Positions 15,255-22,528 of a DNA stretch of 37,922 bases are shown piece after piece; within the stretch, counting starts at the first letter, position 1; each line of letters starts with the position of its first letter. The position numbers and the translations under genes were made by a program. The stretch spans positions 1 through 37,922 of the forward strand of contig NZ_JAEKKT010000185.1 in the NCBI RefSeq assembly GCF_019510245.1, written 5' to 3'. This DNA is from Streptomyces sp. Lineage in GTDB: Bacteria > Actinomycetota > Actinomycetes > Streptomycetales > Streptomycetaceae. A model generated the notes under the pieces. That model searched no databases. It saw only the letters and a list, made by a program, of their open reading frames with translations, and was not told the origin of the DNA.

Positions 15255-15911
15255 ATGCGCATTGTCATCGCTGGTGGTCATGGTCAGATCGCGTTGCGGC
15301 TGGAGCGGCTGCTCTCCGCGCGCGGGGACGAGGTCGCGGGAATCATCCGGAACGCCGAGCAGGGCGACGACCTGGGGGCGGCCGGTGCCGAACCGGTGCT
15401 GCTGGACCTGGAGTCGGCGTCGGTCGACGAGGTCGCGGCTGTTCTGCGGGGGGCTGACGCGGCGGTGTTCGCGGCGGGCGCGGGCCCGGGGAGCGGCACT
15501 GCCCGCAAGGAGACGGTGGACAAGCGTGCGGCGGTGTTGTTCGCCGACGCGGCCGTGCGCGCGGGCGTGCGCCGTTTCGTGGTCGTCTCCTCGATGGGCG
15601 CGGATCCGGCGCACCAGGGCGACGAGGTCTTCGACGTGTATCTGCGGGCCAAGGGCGCCGCCGACGCATACGTGACCGGCCAGAGCGGCCTGGACTGGAC
15701 GATCCTGCGCCCCGGTGCCCTGACGGACGCGCCGGGCACCGGCCTGGTCCGTCTGGAGGCGCACACGGGCCGGGGTGCGGTCACGCGAGACGACGTGGCC
15801 GCCGTACTCGCCGAGTTGGTGGACACCTCGGCGACGGCCGGCCTGACCCTGGAGCTGATCGGCGGGTCGGCGCCGGTCACGGTGGCCGTGAAGTCGGTGG
15901 CCGGGAACTGA
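15255..15911 (+). CDS. NmrA/SDR-a5-like NAD(P)-binding protein
   Basis: A 218-residue Rossmann protein. GGHGQIALRL at residues ~7-16 is the dinucleotide loop, and LLDLESASVDEVAAVLRG follows beta-3. RFVVVSSMGADPAHQGD near residue 103 and DWTILRPGALTDAPGTG near 150 are the standard blocks of the atypical SDR family related to YtfG/BVR-B. A Y-xxx-K catalytic dyad (YLRAKGAA) is visible. Its closest functional relatives are NAD(P)H-dependent quinone or flavin reductases and redox-sensing regulators. The substrate is unknown. It converges with the zinc-ribbon gene, leaving 4 nt between stops. Confidence 0.85.
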   Translation: MRIVIAGGHGQIALRLERLLSARGDEVAGIIRNAEQGDDLGAAGAEPVLLDLESASVDEVAAVLRGADAAVFAAGAGPGSGTARKETVDKRAAVLFADAAVRAGVRRFVVVSSMGADPAHQGDEVFDVYLRAKGAADAYVTGQSGLDWTILRPGALTDAPGTGLVRLEAHTGRGAVTRDDVAAVLAELVDTSATAGLTLELIGGSAPVTVAVKSVAGN

Positions 15912-15915
15912 GTTC

Positions 15916-16128
15916 TCAGAACAGCGGCAGCTGCCCGGGGAACTCCGGCAGGACGTAACCGTCCAACGAGGGCTCCACGGCCCCGATCAGGGCCTGCTGC
16001 CGTGAGCCCGAACAGGAGACCAGTTGCCCGGCCTCACGCGCCCCGGGCGGGTCGTGCCGCGCGAAACGGCCCGCCACGACGGCGATTTCACGGTGGCACA
16101 CCGGGCAGGTTCTGCGTCGGGAGGACAT
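15916..16128 (-). CDS. small zinc-ribbon-like protein, unknown function
   Basis: A 70-residue protein beginning MSSRRRTCPVCHREIAVV. CPVC at residues ~8-11 with His12 and a later His25 and Cys39 (LVSCSGS) suggest a single zinc knuckle. A hydrophobic tail (YVLPEFPGQLPLF) closes it. The codon use is typical for this genome and the frame is uninterrupted between two confident genes. I do not recognise a named family; nucleic-acid binding would be only a guess. Confidence 0.6.
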   Translation of the reverse strand: MSSRRRTCPVCHREIAVVAGRFARHDPPGAREAGQLVSCSGSRQQALIGAVEPSLDGYVLPEFPGQLPLF

Positions 16129-16270
16129 GTGTTCAGTGTGCCCCGAGGCGGGACCCCCGCGACCGACCGCTGCCCGGCCGCCTCGTCCGGCGAAGCACCC
16201 TCATGATCTTCATCACGCCTCGCGGCCACGCGGCCCGGTCTGCGTGAAGGCGCACGCACAAGGACATGAC

Positions 16271-16312
16271 GAAGGGCCCGTGACCTGCTTGATCGCAGGT
16301 CACGGGCCCTTC
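16271..16312 (-). terminator. long hairpin terminator after tRNA-Tyr
   Basis: An exact 18-bp stem (16271-16288 with 16295-16312) has a 6-nt loop. It begins 10 nt past the tRNA-Tyr 3' end on the minus strand. It is the longest loop-bearing perfect stem in the window. Confidence 0.8.
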
Positions 16313-16321
16313 GTTCCCGTG

Positions 16322-16403
16322 TGGCGGCGCCAGGATTCGAACCTGGGAAGGCTGAGCCGGCAGATTTACAGTCTGCTCCCTTTGGCCGCTCGGGCACACC
16401 GCC
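16322..16403 (-). tRNA. tRNA-Tyr (GTA anticodon)
   Basis: An 82-nt type II tRNA on the minus strand. The acceptor is GGCGGTG/CGCCGCC, the anticodon stem GCAGA/TCTGC encloses CTGTAAA with anticodon GTA, and there is a variable arm of about 12 nt. The T-loop is GTTCGAATC and the discriminator is A. CCA is not encoded. Followed by a very strong terminator. Confidence 0.96.
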
Positions 16404-16629
16404 GGGGTCCTGCCACCAGATCGAACCGCTTCTCGGCGGTGCTCCCTGGCAACGACGTAAACAATACCCGATCCACAGGGGTGCTCCGCCACCCGATTGA
16501 TCGCCGCTCGCGGGACGCGGGATGGCTAGGCTGGTGCGGATGCGGCCCGGTCCCCACCCCGGGCCCGGCGGCCGCCGCGCGCGCCGCAACGCATCCCGTC
16601 ACACCCCCCGATACAAGGAGCCACAGGAC

Positions 16630-17118
16630 ATGGCCGACTCCAGTTTCGACATCGTCTCGAAGGTCGAGCGGCAGGAGGTCGACAACGCCCTCAACCAGGC
16701 CGCCAAGGAGGTCTCCCAGCGCTATGACTTCAAGGGCGTGGACGCCTCGATCGCCTGGTCCGGCGAGAAGATCCTGATGCAGGCGAACTCCGAGGAGCGG
16801 GTCAAGGCGATCCTCGACGTCTTCCAGTCGAAGCTGATCAAGCGTGGCATCTCGCTGAAGGCGCTGGACGCGGGCGAGCCGCAGCTTTCCGGCAAGGAGT
16901 ACAAGATCTTCGCGTCGATCGAGGAGGGCATCTCCCAGGAGAACGCGAAGAAGGTCGCGAAGATCATCCGCGACGAGGGCCCCAAGGGCGTGAAGGCCCA
17001 GGTCCAGGGCGACGAACTGCGCGTCAGCTCCAAGAGCCGCGACGACCTCCAGGCCGTGATCGCGCTCCTGAAGGGCCAGGACTTCGACTTCGCGCTCCAG
17101 TTCGTGAACTACCGGTAG
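16630..17118 (+). CDS. YajQ-family nucleotide-binding protein
   Basis: A 162-residue protein of the YajQ/DUF520 family. It starts MADSSFDIVSKVERQEVDNA, followed by EVSQRYDFKGVDASI at residues ~29-43. IEEGISQENAKKVAKIIRD near residue 98 and ALLKGQDFDFALQFVNYR at the C-terminus are the family blocks. The fold has two ferredoxin-like halves. Relatives bind RNA or tRNA, and some Gram-negative members bind cyclic di-GMP; neither is shown here. The ATG at 16630 follows AAGGAG by 9 nt. It is divergent from tRNA-Tyr and ends at a palindromic terminator. Confidence 0.93.
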   Translation: MADSSFDIVSKVERQEVDNALNQAAKEVSQRYDFKGVDASIAWSGEKILMQANSEERVKAILDVFQSKLIKRGISLKALDAGEPQLSGKEYKIFASIEEGISQENAKKVAKIIRDEGPKGVKAQVQGDELRVSSKSRDDLQAVIALLKGQDFDFALQFVNYR

Positions 17119-17139
17119 GCAGCGCCTCCGAAGCACACA

Positions 17140-17165
17140 GGGCGGGCACCGCGCGGTGCCCGCCC
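17140..17165. terminator. bidirectional terminator between yajQ-like and glsB-like genes
   Basis: A perfect 26-bp palindrome with half-site GGGCGGGCACCGC lies between two convergent genes. It is 22 nt beyond one stop and 35 nt beyond the other. Confidence 0.65.
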
Positions 17166-17199
17166 TTCACGTGCGCCGGCCCCGGGCCGGCCGAGGTGG

Positions 17200-17466
17200 T
17201 CAGTCGCGCGAGTTGCCGAACAGGATGCGGTAGGCGATCAGCAGGACCAGCGAGCCGCCGATCGCCGCCACCCAGGTCGCGCCGTCGTAGAAGTTCTTGG
17301 CAACCGGGTGGTCCAGCCAGCGCGCCGAAATCCAGCCGCCGAGGAACGCACCCACGATGCCGATGAGAGTCGTGCCGATGAAGCCGCCCGGGTCGCGTCC
17401 CGGCAGCAGGAACTTGGCGATGGCGCCGGCCAACAGTCCCAGGATGATCCAGCTGATGATGCCCAT
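17200..17466 (-). CDS. GlsB/YeaQ/YmgE-family membrane protein
   Basis: An 88-residue integral membrane protein with three predicted helices: IISWIILGLLAGAIAKFLL (residues 3-21), FIGTTLIGIVGAFLGGWI (29-46) and VAAIGGSLVLLIAYRILF (66-83). The LPGRDPGG turn between helices 1 and 2 is the family signature. It was formerly called transglycosylase-associated; members are usually linked to general or envelope stress but have no proven activity. The ATG at 17466 begins directly at helix 1. Confidence 0.85.
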   Translation of the reverse strand: MGIISWIILGLLAGAIAKFLLPGRDPGGFIGTTLIGIVGAFLGGWISARWLDHPVAKNFYDGATWVAAIGGSLVLLIAYRILFGNSRD

Positions 17467-17668
17467 GACCTGAACCTGCCCTTCCGCGCTGTGTTCGCAC
17501 TCTTCCGGCCCTGTGATTCAGGTCCGGTCCGGCTGTGCCGGACGGGTTGCGCCGGGCTAGCCGTCCGAGCCGTCCGCATGTGTCCGTCACGCGCGTGTTC
17601 GTTCCCTGTCGACGGCAAGGACGCCTGGGCGATGCCCCACGGTTGCAGTGATCAGTAGGGTGCGCCGC

Positions 17669-18916
17669 ATGGCTTCCACTCCTCCTTCCGGTCTGCGGCG
17701 CACGCTGGGCGTGCACGACGCCGTGATCGTCGGCCTGGGCTCGATGGTCGGCGCCGGAGTGTTCTCCGCACTGGGCCCCGCGGCCCGCGCGGCCGGGTCG
17801 GGACTGCTGCCCGCACTGGCCGTCGCCGCGCTGGTCGCCTACTGCAACGCCATGTCCTCGGCGCGCCTGGCCGCCCGGTACCCGCAGTCGGGCGGCACCT
17901 ACGTGTACGGGCGGGAGCGGCTCGGCGCCTTCTGGGGGTACCTCGCGGGCTGGGCGTTCGTCGTCGGCAAGACGGCGTCCTGCGCCGCGATGGCGCTCAC
18001 CGTGGGCACGTACGTCTGGCCGGGGCAGGCGCACGCGGTGGCGGTCGCGGCCGTGGTGGCGCTGACCGCGGTGAACTACGGCGGTGTCCAGAAGTCGGCC
18101 TGGCTGACGCGGGTGATCGTGGCCGTGGTGCTGGCGGTCCTCGCTTCCGTGGTGGTCGTGTGCCTGACGTCCGGGGCGGCGGACGCAGGGCGGCTGGGCA
18201 TCGGGCTCCCGACGGGCCTGGCCGGGGTGCTCGAGGCTGCCGGCCTGCTGTTCTTCGCGTTCGCGGGGTATGCGCGGATCGCGACCCTCGGTGAGGAGGT
18301 ACGGGACCCGGCGCGCACCATTCCGCGTGCGATCCCGCTGGCCCTGGGGATCACTCTGGTGGTGTACGCGTGCGTGGCGGTGGCCGCGGTCTCGGTGCTG
18401 GGGACGGACGGGCTCGGCCGGGCGGCCGCGCCGCTGGCCGACGCGGTGCGGGCGGCCGGGGCGCCGGGGCTGGTGCCCGTGGTGCGGGTGGGGGCTGCGG
18501 TGGCCGCGCTCGGCTCGCTGCTGGCCTTGATCCTCGGGGTGTCGCGGACGTCGCTGGCCATGGCCCGCGACGGTCATCTGCCGTCGGCGCTGGCCGCGGT
18601 GCACCCGCGTTTCCAGGTCCCGCACCGCGCGGAGCTGGCGGTCGGCGCGGTGGTCGCCGTGGCGGCGGCGACGGCGGACGTCCGGGGTGCCATCGGTTTC
18701 TCCTCCTTCGGTGTGCTGGCGTACTACGCGGTGGCCAACGCATCGGCGTGGACACTGGATACGGCGCCGCGGGCGCGGGCGGTACCGGTGGTGGGACTGC
18801 TGGGGTGCGTGATCCTCGCTTTCGCGCTGCCGGTGGCCTCGGTGGTCGCGGGAGCGGCCGTACTGGCGGTGGGTGCGGCGGCGTACGCCGTACGGCGGTG
18901 GATGGCGGCCCGGTAG
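17669..18916 (+). CDS. APC-family amino acid permease
   Basis: A 415-residue amino acid/polyamine transporter. VIVGLGSMVGAGVFSALGPA at residues ~19-38 is the broken first helix with the GxG substrate motif. YPQSGGTYVYGRERLGAFWG near residue 72 is the second APC signature. FAFAGYARIATLGEEVRDP near residue 198 corresponds to helix 6, and DPARTIPRAIPLA follows. About 11-12 helices are visible, somewhat short for the family. The ATG at 17669 is followed by a short hydrophilic N-terminus; a GTG upstream in frame is possible. Substrate is unknown, and no metabolic partner gene is adjacent. It converges with the SMI1/KNR4 gene. Confidence 0.88.
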   Translation: MASTPPSGLRRTLGVHDAVIVGLGSMVGAGVFSALGPAARAAGSGLLPALAVAALVAYCNAMSSARLAARYPQSGGTYVYGRERLGAFWGYLAGWAFVVGKTASCAAMALTVGTYVWPGQAHAVAVAAVVALTAVNYGGVQKSAWLTRVIVAVVLAVLASVVVVCLTSGAADAGRLGIGLPTGLAGVLEAAGLLFFAFAGYARIATLGEEVRDPARTIPRAIPLALGITLVVYACVAVAAVSVLGTDGLGRAAAPLADAVRAAGAPGLVPVVRVGAAVAALGSLLALILGVSRTSLAMARDGHLPSALAAVHPRFQVPHRAELAVGAVVAVAAATADVRGAIGFSSFGVLAYYAVANASAWTLDTAPRARAVPVVGLLGCVILAFALPVASVVAGAAVLAVGAAAYAVRRWMAAR

Positions 18917-19011
18917 GCACGGTGACCGTCCCGGCGACAGCGACCGTGAGCGGCGGCGTGGGACGGCGGTGGAGGCGGTCGGGAGATCCCACGCGGTCGG
19001 GAGGCCCCCTC

Positions 19012-19578
19012 TCAGAAGACCTCCTCCGGGGCCGTGCGGGTCCGGAAGCCGGCCCAGGGCCCCAGATCCGTGCCCGCGTCGGTCTCCTCGTACCAGCCCG
19101 TTCCCTCCAGCCAGATGCGAAGCCAGCCGGCCAGGCTCGGCGCGTCCACGAACCAGGCGCCGTCGGCGTCGTCGGCATTGGGCTCGTAGAGCAGGACCGT
19201 TGCCTGCGGGTCCCGGCAGTCCACGCACGCGTACATGCCGCAGCCCCAGTGGGATATCGGCAGGACGCCCTCGGGCCACGGCCAGTCCGGGTTCTTGCGG
19301 CCGTACTCGCGGTTGCTGAGGTACTGGGCGACGGCGGCCGGTTCCCCCGAGGGCGCGGAGTCGAGCAGGGGCAGCAGGCCGTACGACGGGCCGAAACCGC
19401 CGTCGCCCACCCGCTCGTAGAGCGCGGCGAGAAGAGGCGGCAGCGGGAAGCCCAGGGTCCGGCCGGCGCGGTCGAGCGTGGCGGCGTCGACAGGCGCGGG
19501 GAGCGAAGGCCAGCCCCACGGGCGGGAGTTGCGGGCCTGAACGGTCACCTGTGTCAGCAACTGCTCGATCTCGGTCAT
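19012..19578 (-). CDS. SMI1/KNR4 (SUKH)-family protein
   Basis: A 188-residue protein of the SMI1/KNR4 type. LGFPLPPLLAALYERVGDGG at residues ~53-72 and GPSYGLLPL form the N-terminal SUKH core. ISHWGCGMYACVDC near residue 129 and VLLYEPNADDADGAWFVDAP fit the central beta-sheet, and FEGW-type ends are replaced by LAGWLRIWLEGTGWYE. SUKH proteins include immunity proteins of contact-dependent or polymorphic toxins, but solitary copies without a toxin are common in Streptomyces, and I see no toxin gene here. The ATG at 19578 was chosen over one 21 codons upstream because the fold begins there. Confidence 0.8.
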   Translation of the reverse strand: MTEIEQLLTQVTVQARNSRPWGWPSLPAPVDAATLDRAGRTLGFPLPPLLAALYERVGDGGFGPSYGLLPLLDSAPSGEPAAVAQYLSNREYGRKNPDWPWPEGVLPISHWGCGMYACVDCRDPQATVLLYEPNADDADGAWFVDAPSLAGWLRIWLEGTGWYEETDAGTDLGPWAGFRTRTAPEEVF

Positions 19579-19699
19579 GGCTTCATGATGCAGGTCGCCA
19601 CCGACAATCGCGCCGGCCTGTGGACGACCTCCCGCCGACACTCCGGCCTGTGGACAACTCGTGCGCCAGGGACGCCGGGAGGGGGCGGACGAGGTGCGG

Positions 19700-19993
19700 T
19701 CAGCGAGTCGCGAACGGCTGGTCCGTGGGCACGATCTCGCGTCCGAGCGGGAGCAGGGAGACCGGGATCAGCTTGAAGTTGGCGACGCCGAACGGGATGC
19801 CGATGATCGTCAGGCACATCGCGATGCCGGTGACGATGTGGGCGAGGGCCAGCCACCAGCCCGCCAGGACCAGCCACAGGACGTTGCCGACGCAGGAGGG
19901 GGAACCCGCGTCGCGACGCTCCACGGTCGTGTACCCGAAGGGCCACAGGGCGTATACGCCCATACGAAAAGCAGCTACACCGAACGGGATCGT
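19700..19993 (-). pseudogene. 3' fragment of a split yccF-like gene
   Basis: On the minus strand this reads T-I-P-F-G-V-A-A-F-R-M-G-V-Y-A-L-W-P-F-G and then a normal second half (AGWWLALAHIVTGIA, IIGIPFGVANFKLIPVSLLP, LGREIVPTDQPFATR). It has two of the usual four YccF membrane helices. Homology stops abruptly at codon 19991-19993, and an in-frame TAG lies seven codons upstream of that. The N-terminal half is missing. The gene's first 10 codons survive at 22499-22528 after htpX. An internal ATG at 19963 could still permit a short 87-residue product, but it would lack the first membrane pair. Confidence 0.85.
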
Positions 19994-20108
19994 CTCGGGA
20001 CGCCCCCAATCCCGCTACAAGGGCGCTGCGCTTCCGCCTGGACGCCTGACCGGCTGATACTTGTGGCAGCAGGCATGCCGACGGAGTGACCTGGAGATGG
20101 TACCGACC

Positions 20109-20510
20109 ATGAAGGTGTTCAACCTGCTGCTCAACATCCTGTGGCTCGTCTTCTGCGGCTTCTGGATGGCGCTCGGCTACCTGATCGCAGCGCTGATCTG
20201 CTTCGTCTTGATCATCACCATCCCGTTTGGCATCGCGTCCCTGCGTATCGCCGGCTACGTCCTGTGGCCATTCGGGCGGACCACTGTGGAACGGCCGGAC
20301 GCCGGCGCCGGATCCTTCATCGGCAACGTGATCTGGGTGATCTTCGCGGGGTGGTGGCTGGCCCTGGCCCACCTGATCACGAGCATCCCGCTGTTCTTGT
20401 CGATCATCGGGATCCCGTTCGGTTGGGCCAACCTTAAGCTCATCCCGATCTCACTCATGCCTTTGGGCCGAGAGGTCGTACCCACGGATCAGGCTTTCGG
20501 CGGGCGCTGA
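20109..20510 (+). CDS. YccF-like membrane protein (intact copy carried by the insert)
   Basis: A 133-residue protein with two YccF repeats. The first is LLLNILWLVFCGFWMALGYL, ALICFVLIITIPFGIASL and RIAGYVLWPFGRTTVERPDA. The second is FIGNVIWVIFAGWWLALAHL, followed by FLSIIGIPFGWANLKLIPIS. Four membrane helices are evident. Its function is unknown. It shares roughly two thirds of residues with the broken native copy but is clearly a different allele, and it is transcribed in the opposite direction. I chose the ATG at 20109 (MKVFNLLLNILWL) since it matches the native start; an upstream ATG at 20100 adds three residues. Confidence 0.85.
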   Translation: MKVFNLLLNILWLVFCGFWMALGYLIAALICFVLIITIPFGIASLRIAGYVLWPFGRTTVERPDAGAGSFIGNVIWVIFAGWWLALAHLITSIPLFLSIIGIPFGWANLKLIPISLMPLGREVVPTDQAFGGR

Positions 20511-20560
20511 TATCTCTCGGGTCGCGGCAATCGGCCCCTCAAAGCCGCAACCCTTCCGAA

Positions 20561-21421
20561 CTACTGACCTTCAAAACGCACGTGCGCATCGTGTGTGTCC
20601 TCCGCCGGCTGGCGTCCGAGGTGGTAGCCCAGGCGCAATTCGTAGTCGCCAGGCTGATTGCGTCCTGCGGCGGTGGCAGCCGGAAGCCTGCGCTGGGAAC
20701 CCGGCCAGCCGAAGGAGTGCATGTAGAGGTCGTAGGAGGACTGCAGATCCTCCGCGGACGGCAGCGTGGACCGGTTGACCTGCCGCTTGACGGCAGCGAT
20801 CGATTCCGTGTCAAAGGAGGCGATCCGGCGGGCCAGGGTGTCGACGAACGCGTCGAGTTCGCTGTCGGCGACCGTACGGTTGACCCAGCCGTACCGCTCG
20901 GCCAGCTCACCCGAGTAGTCGTCACTGGACAGGGCCACCTCCAGCGCCCGGGCACGGCCGAGCAGCCGGGGCAGATGTTCAAGGCCACCGCCGCCAGGCA
21001 GGTTGCCGTTGGCGGTCTCGGGCTGGCAGAACAACGCCCGCTCACTGGCGAAGCGCATGTCCATCGCCTGGATTAGCTCACTGCCGACCCCCCTGACGCG
21101 GCCCCTGACCTTGGCGACCGAGACGACCGGCAGACGTGACAGGCGGGTGCTGGCGTCAATCAGGAGCGGGTGGCCGCTGGCGCCCAGCTCCTTGGGAGTC
21201 TCAGCCACCCTGGAGGTGTCGTAGTGGTTCAGGAAGTAGTCGCAGTTCGCCGACTCGAACACGGACACCCGCAGCTCCGAAGCAGCCTCCATCTGATCGA
21301 CCAGTCTCGGAAGCTCGGTGAGCATCTCCGGGGACACCAGGTTGATCGGCGGGCTGTCGAACGTGACCCTCCACAAACGCCTGGTCTCGGCGGTCACCGA
21401 GAAATGCGTCCATTTCTCCAC
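20561..21421 (-). CDS. enoyl-CoA hydratase/isomerase (crotonase) family protein
   Basis: A 286-residue crotonase. RVTFDSPPINLVSPEMLTEL at residues ~18-37 is the N-terminal beta-strand with CoA contacts. RGRVRGVGSELIQAMDMRFA near residue 107 and CQPETANGNLPGGGGLEHLP near 133 supply the oxyanion-hole loops and both acidic positions (Glu of GSEL and Glu of QPE). LAERYGWVNRTV follows as usual. The C-terminal 60 residues diverge from ordinary hydratases and end in a hydrophilic tail. The GTG at 21421 follows AAGGAG by 8 nt and removes 29 unlikely residues. The substrate is unknown. It is divergently placed between the second yccF and the IS remnant. Confidence 0.8.
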   Translation of the reverse strand: MEKWTHFSVTAETRRLWRVTFDSPPINLVSPEMLTELPRLVDQMEAASELRVSVFESANCDYFLNHYDTSRVAETPKELGASGHPLLIDASTRLSRLPVVSVAKVRGRVRGVGSELIQAMDMRFASERALFCQPETANGNLPGGGGLEHLPRLLGRARALEVALSSDDYSGELAERYGWVNRTVADSELDAFVDTLARRIASFDTESIAAVKRQVNRSTLPSAEDLQSSYDLYMHSFGWPGSQRRLPAATAAGRNQPGDYELRLGYHLGRQPAEDTHDAHVRFEGQ

Positions 21422-21734
21422 AGATTCGTCTCCTTGGCCTGCGGCTCCATACCTGTGATCACACAGTCGGCAACTCGCAGCCTCCTCGTCCGCGGTGTCG
21501 ACAGCCACCGTTGCCGTGCCGGCCGCCGGTGGCAGTTCTCGGGCTGATTCGCGCGATTATCCGCGCGACAGGGTGACGCGGCCCAGGTCCACGACGGCGC
21601 GGCGGACAGATCACGGACACCGGTTCAGTCGATCGGCGCAGCTCAGAAGACTGCGGCAGGCGACATCGCGCGCTGAATCTCAGTAATTGCCCGACTGATG
21701 TGACCTGTGCGCAAATTCACCTGGCCTGCACCTT
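21422..21734. other. intergenic segment inside the insert, no gene seen
   Basis: No frame here has coding character. A small stem GCGCG-ATTATC-CGCGC lies near 21550. The first 20 nt on the minus strand carry the ribosome site of the crotonase gene. The rest, up to the IS end, shows nothing I can name. Confidence 0.5.
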
Positions 21735-21847
21735 TAGAAGTTGTCTCACGTGGTGAGTTTCGCGAGTTTCTTGTAGCAGATGAGAGCTGCGGCGAGGCCC
21801 AGGAAGGCGAGGAAGTTGCTGCCCTTGCGTTCATAATCGTGGTGGTG
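21735..21847 (-). mobile_element. IS5-type transposase remnant (C-terminal end only)
   Basis: On the minus strand the frame reads YERKGSNFLAFLGLAAALI and CYKKLAKLTT, then TGA at 21746-21748. This is the standard C-terminus of Streptomyces IS5-family DDE transposases. GAGACAACTTCTAAAG just after the stop is probably the IS terminal repeat. Upstream homology ends near 21847, where recombinase sequence on the other strand begins. Catalytic Asp/Glu regions are absent, so it is dead. Confidence 0.75.
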
Positions 21848-21850
21848 CCG

Positions 21851-22444
21851 GACGGCCGTGTGATCGGTCGTAAGGGCCGCGCCTTCTGGCGTTGGGTGTG
21901 GGCCCTCGAAGACATCGGCGTTTACGTCGCCGTCGTGGCCGACGACTACGACAACACGACGACCGAGGGGCGCAAGAAGATGCGCCGCGATGCCGAGTAC
22001 GCAGAGACCGAGTGGGAGACGATCCGAGACCGCACCCAGGGCGGGTTGCAGGAAAAGGCGGAACTCACGCCGGCCGCGCACATCGGTGGGCGCCCTCCCT
22101 ACGGCTACCGCATCGCCAACAAGGGAACTCCCGGCTCGTACTTGGTGGTCGACGAGGATGAGGCGAAGGTCATCAAGCGCGTGTACGACCTGGTCGTCAG
22201 CGAGGGCCTCAACCTCCGTAAGGCCACGATCCGTCTGAACTCGGATGGAATCAAATCTCGTACGGGCAAGTCTTGGACACGTGACAACCTCCGTGATCGA
22301 GTGATGCCGACGCCCGTGCTCGACGCCGTGCTCGTCTTTCGCGGCAAGCATGCCAAGACCGACGAGGACGGCACCCCCCTCTGGGGCGACTCGATCAGGA
22401 TCGAGCTTGCTCTCTTCCCGAACCTCAGCTCCTACCGCCGATGA
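21851..22444 (+). pseudogene. large serine recombinase remnant
   Basis: About 197 codons remain of a serine integrase. The C-terminal part of the resolvase domain is VWALEDIGVYVAVVADDY, DNTTTEGRKKMRRDAEYAE and TEWETIRDRTQGGL. The recombinase domain then follows with GGRPPYGYRIANKGTPG, DEDEAKVIKRVYDLV and LNSDGIKSRTGKSWTRDNLR. The N-terminal catalytic Ser segment is missing, and the frame ends after LALFPNLSSYRR, before the zinc-ribbon and coiled-coil parts. The frame stays open to the left through the antisense IS remnant, giving a chimeric reading frame. It cannot catalyse recombination. It was presumably the integrase of the element now decayed in the yccF gene. Confidence 0.8.
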
Positions 22445-22498
22445 TCATCGAAGGGCGAGTCGCCCCGAGCGCGATGCTGCACCCTGAGGAACGATCCC

Positions 22499-22528
22499 GA
22501 GCCAAATGATGTTCAGGATGGTCTTCAC
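22499..22528 (-). pseudogene. 5' fragment of the split yccF-like gene
   Basis: Ten codons, GTG-K-T-I-L-N-I-I-W-L, start at 22528 and overlap the htpX stop as GTGA. The peptide matches the N-terminus of Streptomyces YccF proteins, and the intact insert copy reads MKVFNLLLNILWL. Similarity stops after the CTC codon at 22499-22501. The native gene was thus translationally coupled to htpX before disruption. Confidence 0.75.

Larger units (their letters stand above)
19994..22498. mobile_element. insertion (~2.5 kb) splitting the native yccF gene
   Basis: Everything between the two pieces of the native yccF is foreign to the locus: an intact different yccF, a crotonase gene, an IS5-type end and a serine-recombinase remnant. 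The base and codon use looks less GC-biased than the flanking genes. The 9-mer CGGGATCGT at 19985-19993 recurs inverted at 22491-22499, right at both edges. About 23 target codons are not accounted for. It is best read as a decayed integrated element; the exact ends and the integration mechanism are inferred. Confidence 0.7.

Noticed and set aside
17024..19519. 831-codon minus-strand frame across glsB, the APC permease and the SMI1/KNR4 gene
   Set aside because: It overlaps three real genes in other frames or strands and is Arg/Gly/Pro-rich without domains.
19012..19578. SMI1/KNR4 protein as immunity part of a toxin system
   Set aside because: No toxin, secretion or Rhs-like gene is adjacent; solitary members of this family are common.
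19700..19963. Calling the 87-residue frame from ATG 19963 a normal small membrane protein
   Set aside because: Clear homology continues upstream of that Met to codon 19991-19993 and the first half of the family is missing, so the start is internal to a broken gene.
19700..20510. Idea that the two yccF copies arose by inversion of one segment
   Set aside because: The insert copy is complete and diverged, and the missing native N-terminus is found next to htpX. Insertion explains the layout better than inversion.
20000..22498. The insertion as an anti-phage defence island
   Set aside because: Its genes are a YccF-like protein, a crotonase and mobility remnants; no nuclease, helicase, TIR, reverse transcriptase or similar effector is visible.
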